Source of the DNA: Echinostoma caproni
Taxonomy: Eukaryota; Platyhelminthes; Trematoda; Plagiorchiida; Echinostomatidae
Direction of reading: 5' to 3'
DNA length: 64,000 nt
Assembly: GCA_900618425.1 (NCBI GenBank)
Contig: UZAN01039997.1
Coordinates: forward strand, 29,968 to 93,967
The position numbers and the translations under genes are program-made. The notes beneath the pieces are model-generated. The model searched no databases. It was not told where the DNA came from and saw only the letters and a list, made by a program, of their open reading frames with translations. Of this stretch, positions 10,716-23,405 are shown piece by piece; the first letter of the stretch is position 1, and each line of letters opens with the position of its first letter.

Positions 10716-12160
10716 GTGCACAGCCCTGACCGGCCTTGTCATCTCTATGTCACCATCAAATATCAAACCCACCACTGTCCTCCGACAGCTACAACAAATA
10801 AAGAAAGAACAAATAAAGCATCTGGTCCGGATGAACTATCACCCGTAGTACTCAAGGTATTTGGGGACACTACATTTGACATACTATCTAGCATATTCAA
10901 AAGACCTTCTGATAAGTGAAAAAATGCCCAACCAAAATAACTCCCGTCCCCGAAAAGTATGTACCAGCCGATACCATACACGTCAGTCACGCTCAAATTA
11001 TTTGAGAGAGGCTTCTTACCATGGGCTGTCACTAAGTCTGCGAAGATGGCATACATCGAAATGTAAATCGCTCTTTTCGCCCAACCCTTAATGCTATTGC
11101 TTACCTTGTCCACTGAATGCATTCGGCTCTAGAAAGGAAGTGTAAGATCGTCAGAATGGTGTTAATAGGCAACGAAAACGCATCCGGCAGCCTTCATTGA
11201 TCGGTATTGCTCAACCTGATTACCGAAAGTGATACTAATTCAAGCTTTGGAAGATTGATACGCGATTAGTAGGTAGTTCACCTGCCTGAACGGCAAGAAA
11301 TCTTCTACCCACGCGGTTTATTTTGGTGTTCTGCACGGTGCGATTATTTCTCCATAATTGTTGTCAATGTTGATTGAATAATTTCACCTTCTTTCTGCAT
11401 TCATTGGCTGCAAATACGTAGACGACGCTGTGTTACGATTCGGAGCCCCCACTTCTGAAGTGACATTATAAATACAAAGCAATCTTAACGTTCCCTTTCA
11501 GTGAATGTCTCCTAATGTCAGCATGTTATGTTTTCCCTGTTGGTCGACGAACAATGTTCAGCCTTCACAAATGGGTTTCCCACACTTTCTAACAATCATC
11601 TACGCATACCGGCATCAACAGTGACAAAATACCTTGGAGTTGCACTATCACAATTTACCAAGGTCACTTAACAAGCGGAACACATTCCAATAATTTGGAA
11701 AGCTTTCATATCTCCTACTCCGCTTAAGGACACTTCCTGTTCCCTACAAGTCGATTGTTAGGTCTGCGAATGCGTTTATGCACCCCATTGGTTTAACTGC
11801 TTCCAACGATTTTCCTGGGCTTGCTGATAAAAGATTTTTATTAACCGGCGATATCTCTAACACATCTTCAAATGTAGTGGCATCGGTGGAGATAAACATG
11901 CAGACTATCACAGACAGATACCTACAAGTATGTGGAACGTTTATAGCCGAAATACTCTCAGACACTCAGCATTTATCACACAACGAATTTTCAAAAGTTC
12001 TATCTACATCATCCAAACGCTCGAGGTTCAAACTACCTCTTCATGTCGCAGTTCTGTTTTGCAATATCTCGCACTCGCTGGAAAGAAAGAAGTTTCCACA
12101 GAATTAGGAATTGCTTACCTCATTAACAAAGATAAAATCTACTAATCTCAGTTTCATTTT
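10716..12160 (+). mobile_element. Second LINE reverse transcriptase, heavily broken
   Basis: A second, different LINE copy lies on the plus strand. It opens near TNKASGPDELSPVVLK (10830-10857), the usual first conserved block of non-LTR reverse transcriptases. Across several frameshifts it reaches the catalytic motif CKYVDDAVL (YVDD at 11415-11426). The C-terminal part includes NAFMHPIGLTASNDFPGL in shifted frames, LLTGDISNTSSNV, SVEINMQTITDRYLQVC and ISRTRWKERSF near 12080. Stops and shifts are frequent, including TGA at 10917 directly after the first block. The palm appears internally shortened between the first block and YVDD. It is a dead copy and is not the same subfamily as the one at 8.3 kb. 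Confidence 0.8.
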
Positions 12161-14020
12161 GCATGATTTTGTAAGTTCGCGTCCACAACTATGGTGTAAA
12201 TTCTGATAATTCACTCTTCCAGGAGTATACAGCTACTGCTGACTTGACTTGGCATGATTTGAATTTTTAACATTCGTTAAAAGCATTAATTTGATCTTGA
12301 AGAACTGCCAAATGAGAAGAATAAAAGAAAACAGCACTCACGATGCAAAATATTTTAGTGCAAATTCGACAGGTATTTTTCTCAGGAAATGTGGTTTTAA
12401 AATGTCCAAGTGTTTATCCCAACCGTCCATTATGGTGATTTGCACATTGAAAAAGATTTGCCTCATGATAAAACACAATCAAACTTTGATAGTTATTTTA
12501 CTTCTATTATAAGTGATATTTCCAAACTCAGGGCATTGAATGATGCAAACATATCTGACTAGTGTACGTCTGGTGAACCGAAAATGAGATGCTACGACAA
12601 TTTGATTCTGTTTAAAAATACTTTTCTCGTACTCAGGACGATTCAAGTACATCAGTGTAGTGAAACCGAGGATACATATAATTTCGGCCTCGTGGTTTGT
12701 GCAAATGGACCATAAATGCTATTTTATATTCTTGAGTTTATTTTCGGAACTGTTGGATAAAATTCACAACACACGTGACTGCATAAATTCCGGTTTATTG
12801 GTCCATAAGATAAAATAGTTATCAATGGTCCCGCAAGTATATTGTAAAGTGTAACCGGAACAGTTTCACTATATTGCCGCTAGAGATGACGCTTGGATAT
12901 TTCACCACAGCAAATCAATCTCTCCGGAGCTGTGTATTGCCCAACCCTTTTGAGAACGCAATGCACATTTTTCCATTCAATTTCCCGTAGCTAAACATCT
13001 AAAGACGTATAGAAATCATACTCTCATTATCATGGTTTCTATTTAAATAACCGGTCTTTTAAGACCAACTATGAATTAGATATCGGTGGGTACAATAGAA
13101 TAACGACAAGGATGCCTTTGATAGAATTAATTAACATAAAAATTTTTTCCGATTAGTAAAGCCTTTCTGGACCGAAATGAAATCATCACAAACATTTTTC
13201 AGAAAATGTTTGCAGAAAATAAATAAAAGTTAATTGTGGAACATTTTATCACTTCCATTATGTTGCGCATTTCTAGTAGACTATGATCCGAATACCATTT
13301 GATCAGAAGCCGCAACGGAATTAAAAACTAATCGTATCGACCACACAAATCCCATTAATTGCAATCAGTATTGTATTGTACTTGCTATTTTGTATAATCA
13401 TCTGTTGCATTATATCTTTTGAGACTTCAAAACTTTCAAAAGTCACTATTCACTATATCAACATACATGTTTATTAAACTTTCCTCATTTTATAAAAAAA
13501 GATGAGACCAATTGCCACAGAGGAAATATTAAATTACGAGTCAGTCTGAAGGATGGTCTTGCGAGAAAAGTATGTTTGAATAAAATCCAGACAAATTGTC
13601 TCGTCACAGCGCTTAATCCCACTTTTCCATGAGGATGAAGTATTCAATTGCATGAATAACGCGTGCAAGAGCGCCAGGTGCTAAGGTAGGATGAAGATAA
13701 TCAAATGGCGTTAATCCGCACCGGTTTTACAAGAATCCATTCACGTCACTCCTATCCAACCTGTCTGATTTTAGAGCAAATGATAACGTGTTCGGACATT
13801 CATCTTTTGATCTCAACGGAACAGGAACTGTGAATATTCAATGTCTATTTCGAACCATCGAAATATGCAGAAGGTACACCTACGCTAAGATAGAATCAAA
13901 AATGATTATTTCGTGACGAGCAATATCAGACGTGTAATCCTCAAAGTCACAGTTGATCACCTAATCGATACGATTTCTCCGGGAGTACGTGAAAGTTAGG
14001 ATGGCACATTAATTGAATGT
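12160..14020. other. Intergenic stretch, no supported gene
   Basis: AT-rich, with no recognised coding or RNA feature. A weak possible exon, LSENVNRITADSPEGY after a good acceptor at 14030, was not convincing alone. Confidence 0.45.
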
Positions 14021-14741
14021 TACTTTTCAGTGTTGTCTGAAAATGTTAACCGTATAACTGCGGATTCCCCAGAGGGATACGCTCTAACTTGGCTCCAAAC
14101 TTACTAAGAATTAAGGATATAGTTTTTGAGTCGGTCAATCATTCAGTTAGTCTGCCAATCAGTCAAACATTCACACAGTCGGTCAGGCAGCTGATTTGTT
14201 TGTCTGTCTACTACAAGCTAATGACAATTGCTCAATTTTTACTATTTTGTCTGACAGTAAATTTCTAATACTCTATAGTTATATTGTTGTAAATTTTGAA
14301 TATTACTGATGGCTGCGGGATCAGATCTGATTGTCCACATATTAGGAATGCAGTGTCACCGGACCACTCATACTCATCATACCAAACAAGAAATGATCAC
14401 TTCTGACAAACGTACATCTTAATTGCAATAACTTGGANAAGTACGTTTCTCGAAAAGAAATCAAGTGCAGTCGCTGATAAATCATTTGATTATTGGGAAA
14501 TGAATGAAATAGGACCGTTTCGGAGGACCATTTTGATGCGTCAAATTTGAGCACACAACCGTATTTTTCAATCGTTTTTCATAAAAGACTAACTTTTGTC
14601 CCCATATCATGCTAAATAAGTTACAAAGTGTTGTCCATACTACTTCTTATTCAGTGGAAATTAAGCAAAACAATTGTGTTATATATTACTATTAACACTA
14701 ATATTATTGTTGTTATTAAGGTGCCCAGACGCTTTTATTAA

Positions 14742-14817
14742 GTGAATGACATGCAATCATCCTACTCAACTGATCATCCGGCAGCTGATCAGGCCGCTTT
14801 TATCTTCGTTGTACACA
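14742..14817 (-). repeat. SINE family S1, copy b, inverted head
   Basis: Minus-strand sequence AAAAGCGGCCTGATCAGCTGCC followed by GGATGATCAGTTGAGTAGGAT matches the leader and A-box end of the S1 family. Only the head is present. It faces away from the plus-strand S1 copy that starts about 15-50 bases to its right. Confidence 0.55.
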
Positions 14818-14829
14818 CCATAGCTCAAC

Positions 14830-15055
14830 CCATTTTCGCGATCTTAGTGCAGGCGGAGCAACTTGCGTACTTGAGCCCTGGACTCCACGGTTATGCGTCG
14901 GTTAGAACAGTTCAAATCTGGGTTCAATCCCTGGTCGGGTTGGTGGATTTACTCTGCTGAGGAGACCAAACCAAGTCAAAACCGATGGCTAGCAATTTCC
15001 AACTTTTCAGTTCACGCGGCATTTGTTGTGTACACGACGAAACTAACCATATGAT
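14830..15055 (+). repeat. SINE family S1, copy b, forward
   Basis: The plus strand has a tRNA-like head with B box GGTTCAATCCC near 14931. The family middle follows (TTTACTCTGCTGAGGAGACC, then AAGTCAAAACCGATGGCTAGC), and the tail TTGTGTACACGACGAAACTAACC. In the hammerhead part CTGATGA has become CTGAGGA and GAAA has become AAAA, and the flanking stem is lost, so it is a decayed copy. Confidence 0.65.
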
Positions 15056-16178
15056 CAAACCAGTTCTTCCTCTACTCTGATGCAATTGGCTGGCCCCCGA
15101 AGTATTTTATATTGGTTTGTGTTACTATTTATTATTGTTAAACAATATTTTTTTCATAAAATAAACCTTACAATGTGATCCAACCTGCAGGTTGGATAAA
15201 AGAGGTTTTACCACACTACCGAGGTCTATTGGAGAACTTCAAACACAATCGTGCCCTCTACGGGTCCAAGTGGAGAGGAACGAATAACGCACAACGCAAA
15301 ACCTGTTCCGAATATTTAGAGATGAGACGTTGTTTATACCCCTGGTATATATTGACTGATTCTAGATTACGTATAAATAATCTGCGGGCAATATAATCTG
15401 GGAATGATGGGAACTAATGGTTGGATTTGATTTAATAAATGACCGCTATCCACGGCTCTATGCGGTATATGACTCACAAGCGGATACTCGTGTTCACATT
15501 AACGATTACGGGGATATATGCTCATTTGGTTATCTAATCAACTGATCGAAATATATGAAAAAGAAATCAGCCTGTATACTAACCTTCGAGACCGATTTTC
15601 CCAAGAATCAGGTAAATCGCTCCGAATGAAATCTGGAGTGAAGCAAACAGTTTCCATTTCATAGCTTTCACAAGTGGATTACACTTGGGAGTTGAAAATA
15701 ATAATGGCCTTTTTTATTTAAATTATGGAAACTTCTTCAGCTTGCCCAATTCAAATGTGCACCAGCGCTAGAGCATTTTTAAGTAATATCTGTCACAGCT
15801 CGCATTTGACTTCCCTCTTCGTGCTGTGTAATATGATTTTTAAATATTTATTACGGAACATGTGAAAGTGCCTTGCTTTTATTGTTCTCGCTTTCTTGGA
15901 TACTACCAAAACATATGCATACAGTCCTCGATTCTGCCTCACGAGCGTGCAAACATTTTCTGAGGATTCCGGCGCTTGCATGACTATTTTATTTCTTTTC
16001 TCTTCGAGTGACTTTCTTAGGCGAATTTTTTGTCACATCAAAGATGATAGATCACAAAAATTGATAATTAAAACTCTTTCACTTGGACTGAATAGTCACC
16101 TAAAGAACTGGGTGAGCAGTACAAATAATTAGTCAGGGAAAAAGAGTTTATTTGCATTTTATTTTTTGGTCTTTTTAG

Positions 16179-16289
16179 CCTCACTGTAGTAACGTCACCA
16201 ATAACGAACATCTCATGTCCTTGAGTAGTGCCGACTCCTCTCATTTGTTCGTGCTCAACAAATCGGCACGCAAACAGAAGTATTCGTAG
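16179..16289 (+). CDS. Candidate terminal exon, unassigned
   Basis: A very strong acceptor (TTTTATTTTTTGGTCTTTTTAG) is followed by 36 open codons in phase 0 and a TAG stop. The peptide begins PHCSNVTNNEHLMSLSSADS and ends with the basic KSARKQKYS. An alternative donor, CAGAA|GTATTC, lies just before the stop. No poly(A) signal is obvious within 300 bases and no partner exon was found. About half of random acceptors have an open frame of 24 codons, so this is weak. The 160-codon minus-strand frame over the same bases is not better supported. Confidence 0.22.
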   Translation, partial: PHCSNVTNNEHLMSLSSADSSHLFVLNKSARKQKYS

Positions 16290-16299
16290 TTGGAGGATT

Positions 16300-18480
16300 G
16301 AAGAACACAATTTTGGGTGGCGAATTGTGAATAGATGGAACGTCGCTGACAAGATATACCTATGCATCCGAGTATTACAAACGACCTCCTGGTGAGTTTC
16401 CTCCTTTACCAATAAGTCAAAAATCTCCAATGACCCCACAGTGGAGTGTGCAAAGTTTTGCTGTCCATTTACTGCCTGCATTTTTTTACTCTGTAGCTCC
16501 AAGTTCACAACTGAATTGGAAATCCGAAAGAACAAATCCATGTGATGCAATCCCTAGTTAACTTGGAGTTAGATCCGTATTTGAGACCGTTCTTTACACT
16601 TTTTACTCAACAGTGAAAGTCACAAGTATTGAAGCACTATTGTTGTATGCAGATTTTAATCACATACTGCGTTTTCTCAAAAATTACACCATCAGTTTCA
16701 TTTTCATCAATCGAGATGCCATTTTATTAGGTATAAATTTGTTCAAAAGGTCTTGCACTTTTGGTCCTGGTTTCTGTCTGACGCTGTCAGCAATATTATG
16801 ATCGGAATTGATTCATGATGAAACAACGCAAACCAGCGTTCACGATTTCAATGAAGCTTTGACCCTGAGGATGTTTATTGTTTATCTTACATCCACAGTT
16901 TCTCAACGCACAATGTGTGCTATGAATGACAGTATAATCTAAATGTGTTATGGGTTAGTTAGTTTACCTAGTCTTACTAACTATCCACAAGATATGGCCG
17001 TGGAGAAGTGAAGATATTTACTGCGAATAACGGTGAGGATATCGATCAACTGACGTAGATACAACAAAACGTCTCATTTGGAACAGGTCATCATAATTCT
17101 CACAACCACGAAGGATAACTGATGCGACGGCCCAGCGGTTTATGTGCATTTCGGGAGATAAATTTTAACGCCGTACTTTATGTTAACTTTTGATCGTTGT
17201 GAAAATCCGCCAGCCTCGTTCGTTTGCTCAATCCAAACAAACTACTCACAAAAGTGAACAGAACGTCATAACAGTANCAGTAGTACATTCACCCTCTCAA
17301 CTAGCTCCTACAGCCAAATGGCAACATGTTATTTGTTAAAATATCATGCAATAGTCGATAGAAATGTAAAGGTGTAAGGTGCAAAGAACTTGACATTATT
17401 TTGGTTCCTTAGGTTGCAATAAACGCGGAAGAAAACGATTTTTGCCCCAAATACCTGTGTTTTTTAGTTTGATCTTGTGACGTCGTGAATTATTTGAGGG
17501 TTTTACTGACTGCAGCGGCTTGGATTAACGTGCACAGTTGGAGCTAATTTTACCTTTAATTTCACATGATTTTACGACTACAGATAATCGCTTTTGCGGC
17601 AAAAAGAGGTGCGAAACGGCCACTTTCAGAAATCCGGGTTATCATACTGTGATGGTGGAAAATAATCAAATCCATTTATAATTTTCCTTAATTCAGCCCA
17701 TAAATCCTAGAAACCGTATTTCAGTAAAACAAAATGTGCTTAAAATTGGCGACATATATGGCTTGGCGTCCCGATGTAAATCACACTGCAAATTTGAATC
17801 TTGGGCTTAGCAAATTACAACGGTTATTATTTCTTGCACTCACATAATTCATATTTATCAATTTAAATCAAGGTAATTTTGAAATACTCAAATACAACTG
17901 TGGTACATTATATGACCTGCTTGATATAGTATGTTAACCATAAAGGGACCAAAATAAGGTATGCATTTTGAACTTTATGATGAAATTAGTGTGAGGTAAA
18001 ACATTGGTATACCGAAAAGATTGATTTCTTATGTTAGGCTTCTCAGGCTAGGGGAATTTGTGTCAATTTACTCTATATTAAAATCAAAACGTTAATCTAA
18101 TAGTGAAAGAAGGAAGAAAATTTACTGGAAAGCATGTTATTGTGCAGCTGTTTGTCCTCAAAATTGGGTAAAACTAATGAACACTTTGAAAAGTCCCGAT
18201 TGTTGGTTGAACCGTTCGCATTACTCAATATAATGATGTAACAAAAGCGTAGTACTTTTTACTCAGTGTCTTCGTGGTTTGAAGTTTATAATCTCACATT
18301 TTGACAAGTAGTGGCTGAGAGTTATTGCACTTCGCCTTTCAACGAGTTGCTCCATTCATTTCACGAAGAGAAATGTGGCTCTCGCTTTTGTGTTTTCAAT
18401 CAAAATGTTGAAATATAAACAATGAACGATGTGTGGTCATTTCCAGATTGGAAGAATCAAAACATTGTTTGAAAGTGTGA
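16300..18480. other. Intergenic or intronic stretch
   Basis: No recognised gene, RNA or repeat. One single N at 17277 sits between two copies of CAGTA. Confidence 0.45.
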
Positions 18481-18490
18481 CAGATTTCAG

Positions 18491-21400
18491 TTTGTGGGGA
18501 ACCAGCGCCGCGTTATAGTGTTATTTACCGGAACCGGGAATGCAGCTGGAATTCACGTTGAAACCCAACATGAATTGTTACTCGATTTGTCGTTCATACA
18601 TTCCAGTTTAAAAATGAAGGTGATTCCGCAACCTTAAACCTAGAGATTGAACAACATTTGAGTTATTTTGACGGCCGATTGGTTTACTAGAAGAAGAATA
18701 ACTTGGTCATCAGATATATTTTCAGGGCTTTATCTACCGGCCAGTTATAACCTTTCATATAACACAGTGAGCGAGATATGGCTCTGAGGTAATTCCTTGT
18801 TATCGCCTAAAGATAGACCAAATGAAAATTTGGATGCAATTATTCTTAGGTTGATTGTTAGTAATCATTTGTGAATTAGATAAGTCACAATAAAATTTAG
18901 CAGCGGCCGGTTAAATACATGATTGTGGAAAATAAAAGCCCTCATTATTTTTGAGTGCATATTTTTTTGTTGCACACTTAGGTGTGATCAAAAAGAGACT
19001 GGGAGAGCCCCATAGTAACGATAACCTGCTTTGCAGTGATGGAAACCAGCAACCGAAGCCCTTTGACTTGGAGCGGCAAACCACATAAGGCCCTGATAGG
19101 TTAGGCGTGGTATTCAACCGGACGACAGTATAGCTGCCTGCCGCCAAAGTCAGGTGGCGGTGGCGGAGCTTGAATCTCGGACCATTGGGTCCAAAGCACG
19201 TCGGTGACAGCGACTAAACCACTGCACCACCACCACCGTTCCATCTGGAGAATATCGCCTCGGATCTAGGGTTCAGTCATCTTTTTACATTGAACTCCGT
19301 CGCCTGAGTGAAACAACCCCCGTACCTCAACGGTATCCTTCTTTTCGGGGTTCACATCTGTTCTTTTTGCTACTTGTCCTTACTACTACCGGACAGGGAC
19401 TTGGCGATGCGTCCAAGGTAGCCTAACGAGCCGGAGTATTTAAAATAGCACGCCTAAAATCAAACTATCCCGGATAAATGATTGTAAGCTATAACTGCGA
19501 TGCTCGCAGTGGTTTAACCCATCAGTAATAGTATTATTATGGTTATTACCCATGCGTGAATCGTTTTGAGAACAGGGATAAAGTGGATTGAGGAAATTGA
19601 AATCGCCGCATGTCTGTTTCAGATTCTTTGGGTAATGAATGTGGCACCGATCTTCCAACAGTACTTCAGACATATCACAAAATGTCAGACAACAGAAGGC
19701 AAGTTCGGTCACCACTCCAGCTCTAAACAAACACCTATAAACTGTCGATTCATGATGAAGCACTCTTCACCTTTCTACTATCTCTCTTTATCGGTTAGTG
19801 TCACCACTTATATGTAGTCTCGTTTCCTCTTACTAGCTTTCAATCTTGGATTCATTCATAAAACTGAAATTTCTAAGCGCGAAATGAGTTGTCACTGGTT
19901 TCTGCGTTTATTATCTCTAACACACCATACACTTTTGTTCACCTGTTAAACTAAATATCCATCAATAAAATGGAATTGTTGATAGGAATACTACAACATC
20001 GTCTGCTTTCTTTCAAAATTTCTTTAAAAGAAGAGTGATTTTTCTTGCCCTTAAAACAATGTCAAAACGGAAACAATCATTAAGAACAACGCTACCTGAC
20101 AAACAAGGTCTTTCTCATTTATTCACAATACCAGACATGGACAATTGCTGAAACTGTCAGATTGATTCGAGTCAAAATTCGATTGCATGTGTGCATGTGT
20201 GAAGATGATCCCAGGTTGAAAATTAGTTAGATAAAGTTCATTTCATCAGGGAAAGTTCAGTGCTCGCACAAATTGCTTTTGAACGCACATTGGATGATTT
20301 TTATGCGAGTAGTTACAGCCTCGGCTTCAGTCAGGTTGTCGGAACCTGACTGCGCTTCATAGCCAACTTTAAACATTTGAAATGAAGCAAAATAAAGTTA
20401 TCGCATTAAATGAGTTGTCAGACTCGGCGAGTTGCAAATATACCGCGCTTGTAGTTATCCTAATTGCTCATGTATTCAATCAAACCGGAAGTGTTTTATG
20501 AGTACGATCGAGCAATCTACCTGATCCTGCATAAACAGTTGAATCAGTATATACTGAACGAATCGGATAAATCCTANGTCTGTTAGTGCAACACAGAAAA
20601 TGGATTTGGGGTTGTCCAAACATTAAGTAGCAAATATGGTTTACATATCGGAATAGTTCTAAAATACATTCTTCCATACGGGGATAGTCCAGTAGGTGAT
20701 TTACAACTAAAACAATAACTTGGTTGATCGAGTAGTTACACCAGTGATAAGAGTGCATGATACCTCGCAACCCCTGATCAGTTTCATACCTTTTCCGTTT
20801 CACCGGTCGACTTAGACAAAAATAGCCTTCTACTTTTGGACAGAACGAACCCACGAGGACATGGTGCATGCCAATAATGTTCAGCCGAGGATAAAAATTT
20901 CGAAATGGATTTAGATGGATTGAACGGCGCGCAGTGAGGTTCGAAAAAAAGAAGCTCATATCAACGCAGTTGAACACTTCTGATGCACTGATTGTAAAGT
21001 AAATAATATTTTTACTGATATATAGTTTATTTTAAGTAACATACTGGAATGATGCAATATTCTTCTGAAGCACTGAACACGTAAAATACGATGAAGTACT
21101 TTTATCCTTCCGGATAGCAGCTTCTCGGTCATGGGTTTTCTTGTTTTGGTTAAAAATGAATCAATCCTAACAACTTTGTTCATTTTATCTTTTAAAAACC
21201 AGCGGGTATTGTTTGCATTTTTAAGCTATTTTTAGTCACTCAAGTTGGGATGGGACGCTGGAAGCTGAATATTCTTTTTGATTACTTCTGTAAAGAAGGT
21301 TGGCAGTATCTAGAGGATATTAATCATCACCACACCAATTCAGAATGTTTGATGTTTGGACCCCGTCACTGTTGTCTAACTTTCTGTTGAGTCACATACA

Positions 21401-21919
21401 AGCCATCTGATTGATTATTCCCTGGCATTCGTGAAAATTCTTTTTCAACCTGTACATTTAGTGAAAAGAAAGAATATGAAAATACATTTAATGAAGACAA
21501 CGTGGCATAGCTTCGATAATTTGTATTCCCTTTTAGAGAAGTGAATACCTTCTGTTGATATAAACCAGTTTTCCCCAAATCCGCGCGTGGTGATCAATGG
21601 ACGTAGTGATTGGTCTTACATACATTCCACTATTGGATCAAAAGGTAAATTAGTTTACCACAGCGATAAACTGAAAATTTAAACACAATGACATCAAAAA
21701 AATGATTTATTCTAAAGCCAATAAACTAAGGTCACCTTCGTGGTAAATTACTATAATTTCGATTGATCTTAAAAGAGGGAATCGAGTGAAACACTAATAA
21801 ATTTTTATTCTATAAAGAATTTTCTTCAGATAGTACTGACCACATCCCCGTCGAATGCTAACCTCCAATTGCTGTTGTTAAGGCGCTCCGAAAATGTGTT
21901 TCCTATACCTATCATATAA
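18491..21919 (+). CDS. Possible 3' part of a plus-strand spliced gene
   Basis: Segments with good splice signals line up on the plus strand. Exon 18491-18619 follows GTGACAGATTTCAG, has 43 open codons and ends ATGAAG|GTGATT (an earlier end at CAC|GTTGAA is possible). Exon 19623-19698 follows GCATGTCTGTTTCAG and ends AACAGAAG|GCAAGT, a perfect GC-AG type donor. Exon 20250-20334 follows TTCATTTCATCAG and ends GTCAG|GTTGTC. Exon 21830-21919 follows AAGAATTTTCTTCAG, reads 29 codons and stops, with AATAAA at about 22009. The last three are phase-consistent and give SLGNECGTDLPTVLQTYHKM, then ESSVLAQIAFERTLDDFYAS, then SPSNANLQLLLLRRSENVF. No family is recognised. The join from the first exon is ambiguous. 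The S2 SINE at 18986-19236 would lie in its first intron. Confidence 0.33.
18986..19236 (-). repeat. SINE family S2, copy b
   Basis: On the minus strand: GTGCAGTGGTTTAGTCGCTG (tRNA-like A-box region), GTGCTTTGGACCC, GAGATTCAAGCTCC (weak B box), then GCCACCTGACTTTGGCGGCA, CACGCCTAACCTATCAGGGC, ATGTGGTTTGCCGCTCC, ending TTTTTGATCACACC. It aligns over its whole length with 10387-10617, including both ends, which defines the family length as about 230-250 bases. It is preceded by a GGTGGTGGT run. Confidence 0.75.
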
Positions 21920-23042
21920 AATCAATGATTTCCTCATTTCATAAATGCGTACCGGTAGTCCACCTGTGATGAAAATAGAAATTCGCCTACTTTTATTTTA
22001 CTTTTCTTAATAAAACTCGTCTTGTTATCATTCATGGGACCAGTAGTGAACCGTTGTTTCAAAAGATCAAATTTCATTGCAAATTTGAAACTTCAGTATG
22101 CCCGATGAGAAATGAAACTGAGACATGTGGTTTGGCCGATCCGAGAAAAATTGATTAAATACTCTTTCAGTCATGCGCATTAATGTGGGTAACTGTTGCC
22201 GTTTTCCAGCTGGTAATGTTTTGCGCTTCAAAATAAAATTGTAATATACATCTAGTTTGAGTCATTCAAGTGTTTACTAGAGCTGAAATGGAGTAAATAC
22301 TTCCTAGGTAATAATACTTTTGTGTTAGTCGATCAGTCCGAAAACAGATTAGAAACCCGTTTGGAGCAAAACCAATAAACATACGTACACGCTGACGAAA
22401 GAACAATGCATTCCTTTCTTGACGTTTGGAAATTGAAATGAGTTAAACCAGCCACAATCTTCTTTTCATAAAATGTTTCCATTTCCAACGGGGTGGAGGT
22501 GACTTAAATGTGGTATAATATAAAACAGGTCTCCCGGTTCTGATGAGCGCGCTTCGCTCCTACCTTAAGCAGCAGTTCGAACTGCAGACTGGTTATTCAC
22601 ATTTTACTCTTACACAGCGGTGACCGCCAAACCCTGACATTCTGTAGGTGTGAGTACAAACTATTGGTAGTATCCTACTCAACCGTGAGGCACAAATTGA
22701 TTGTTCCATAAAGTATTACGGAACCAAGTCCAACTTTCCTAACTTCTCTCGTTAAAATTAATTTGTGCGAAACCATCCACTTAAGCTTCAGCAGTAGCGT
22801 CCTCGGGTTTACGATGAGACTCATCAGCCGTGCGTACTATGCGTTGTCCTCGCCAGCAATCAAACCGCGTATCTAGCAGTTGAAACCCGAACCCTGAGCT
22901 ATGCAATAGGATAGTTAAAAAACTGCATGAACTAAAACATACCTGTAGTTAATGAACTACTAAAACCATGTGTTTAAGGTTTCGACAAACAATTGCTTAG
23001 CTCTTGGGAAGACGCACTTGACCTCACAATACCTGCGGTTCG

Positions 23043-23405
23043 TTATTTGAGTCCTGAAAGGGGTACATAAGCATAATATGCATTGATGAAAAGTTCCAAA
23101 GGAAACGAAGCAGCTCTCTCAAGGTCCGCTTTGATTATTGAACAACTTCCTCGCAAGTCAGGATATGCATCGAGGGGTGAACAAACAAGCATCGAAGGAT
23201 TGAGATCCACAGAATACACACGCATATCATAATGTTCGTAAACTAACATTATCTAAAGATAAATGAAATGAATGAAATTCTTTTGTATATGCCTAACAAT
23301 AGTAAAAATGTAACCGTAAGTATATCACGAAACATATTCACTATAAGATTGACTTACACCATATGTTCGACGAAATATTAGGCCCCTCGTAGTTTTATCG
23401 GGGGT
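23043..23405 (-). CDS. Last two exons of a minus-strand gene, product unknown
   Basis: Exon 23358-23405 (48 bases, 16 codons, TPDKTTRGLIFRRTYG) follows GAGAGCATTCTTTTAG and ends at a consensus donor, GGT|GTAAGT. After a canonical GT-AG intron of 105 bases or fewer (23253-23357), exon 23043-23252 follows ATTTCATTTATCTTTAG and reads 69 codons to a TAA stop. Both boundaries are phase 0. The joined peptide contains MLVYEHYDMRVYSVDLNPS, a middle CSPLDAYPDLRGSC, then KADLERAASFPLELF. I recognise no domain. The pair of strong signals around a short intron with 85 open codons makes a real gene likely. Upstream exons, which would lie at higher coordinates, were not resolved. Confidence 0.55.

Noticed and set aside
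16068..16550. 160-codon minus-strand frame
   Set aside because: No domain, no splice or poly(A) support; about this length is expected by chance once in a few windows of this size, and a plus-strand exon candidate overlaps it.
20480..20977. 165-codon minus-strand frame with one N
   Set aside because: No recognisable domain, includes an ambiguous base, and overlaps the intron of the plus-strand model; kept out as unsupported.
21366..21449. Possible 27-codon minus-strand terminal exon after a strong acceptor
   Set aside because: Too short to trust alone and in conflict with the plus-strand gene model spanning it.
22535..22640. tRNA-like stretch with AGTTCGAACTGC and CTGATGA
   Set aside because: No GAAA partner for a hammerhead, poor A box, and no clear match to the S1 family.
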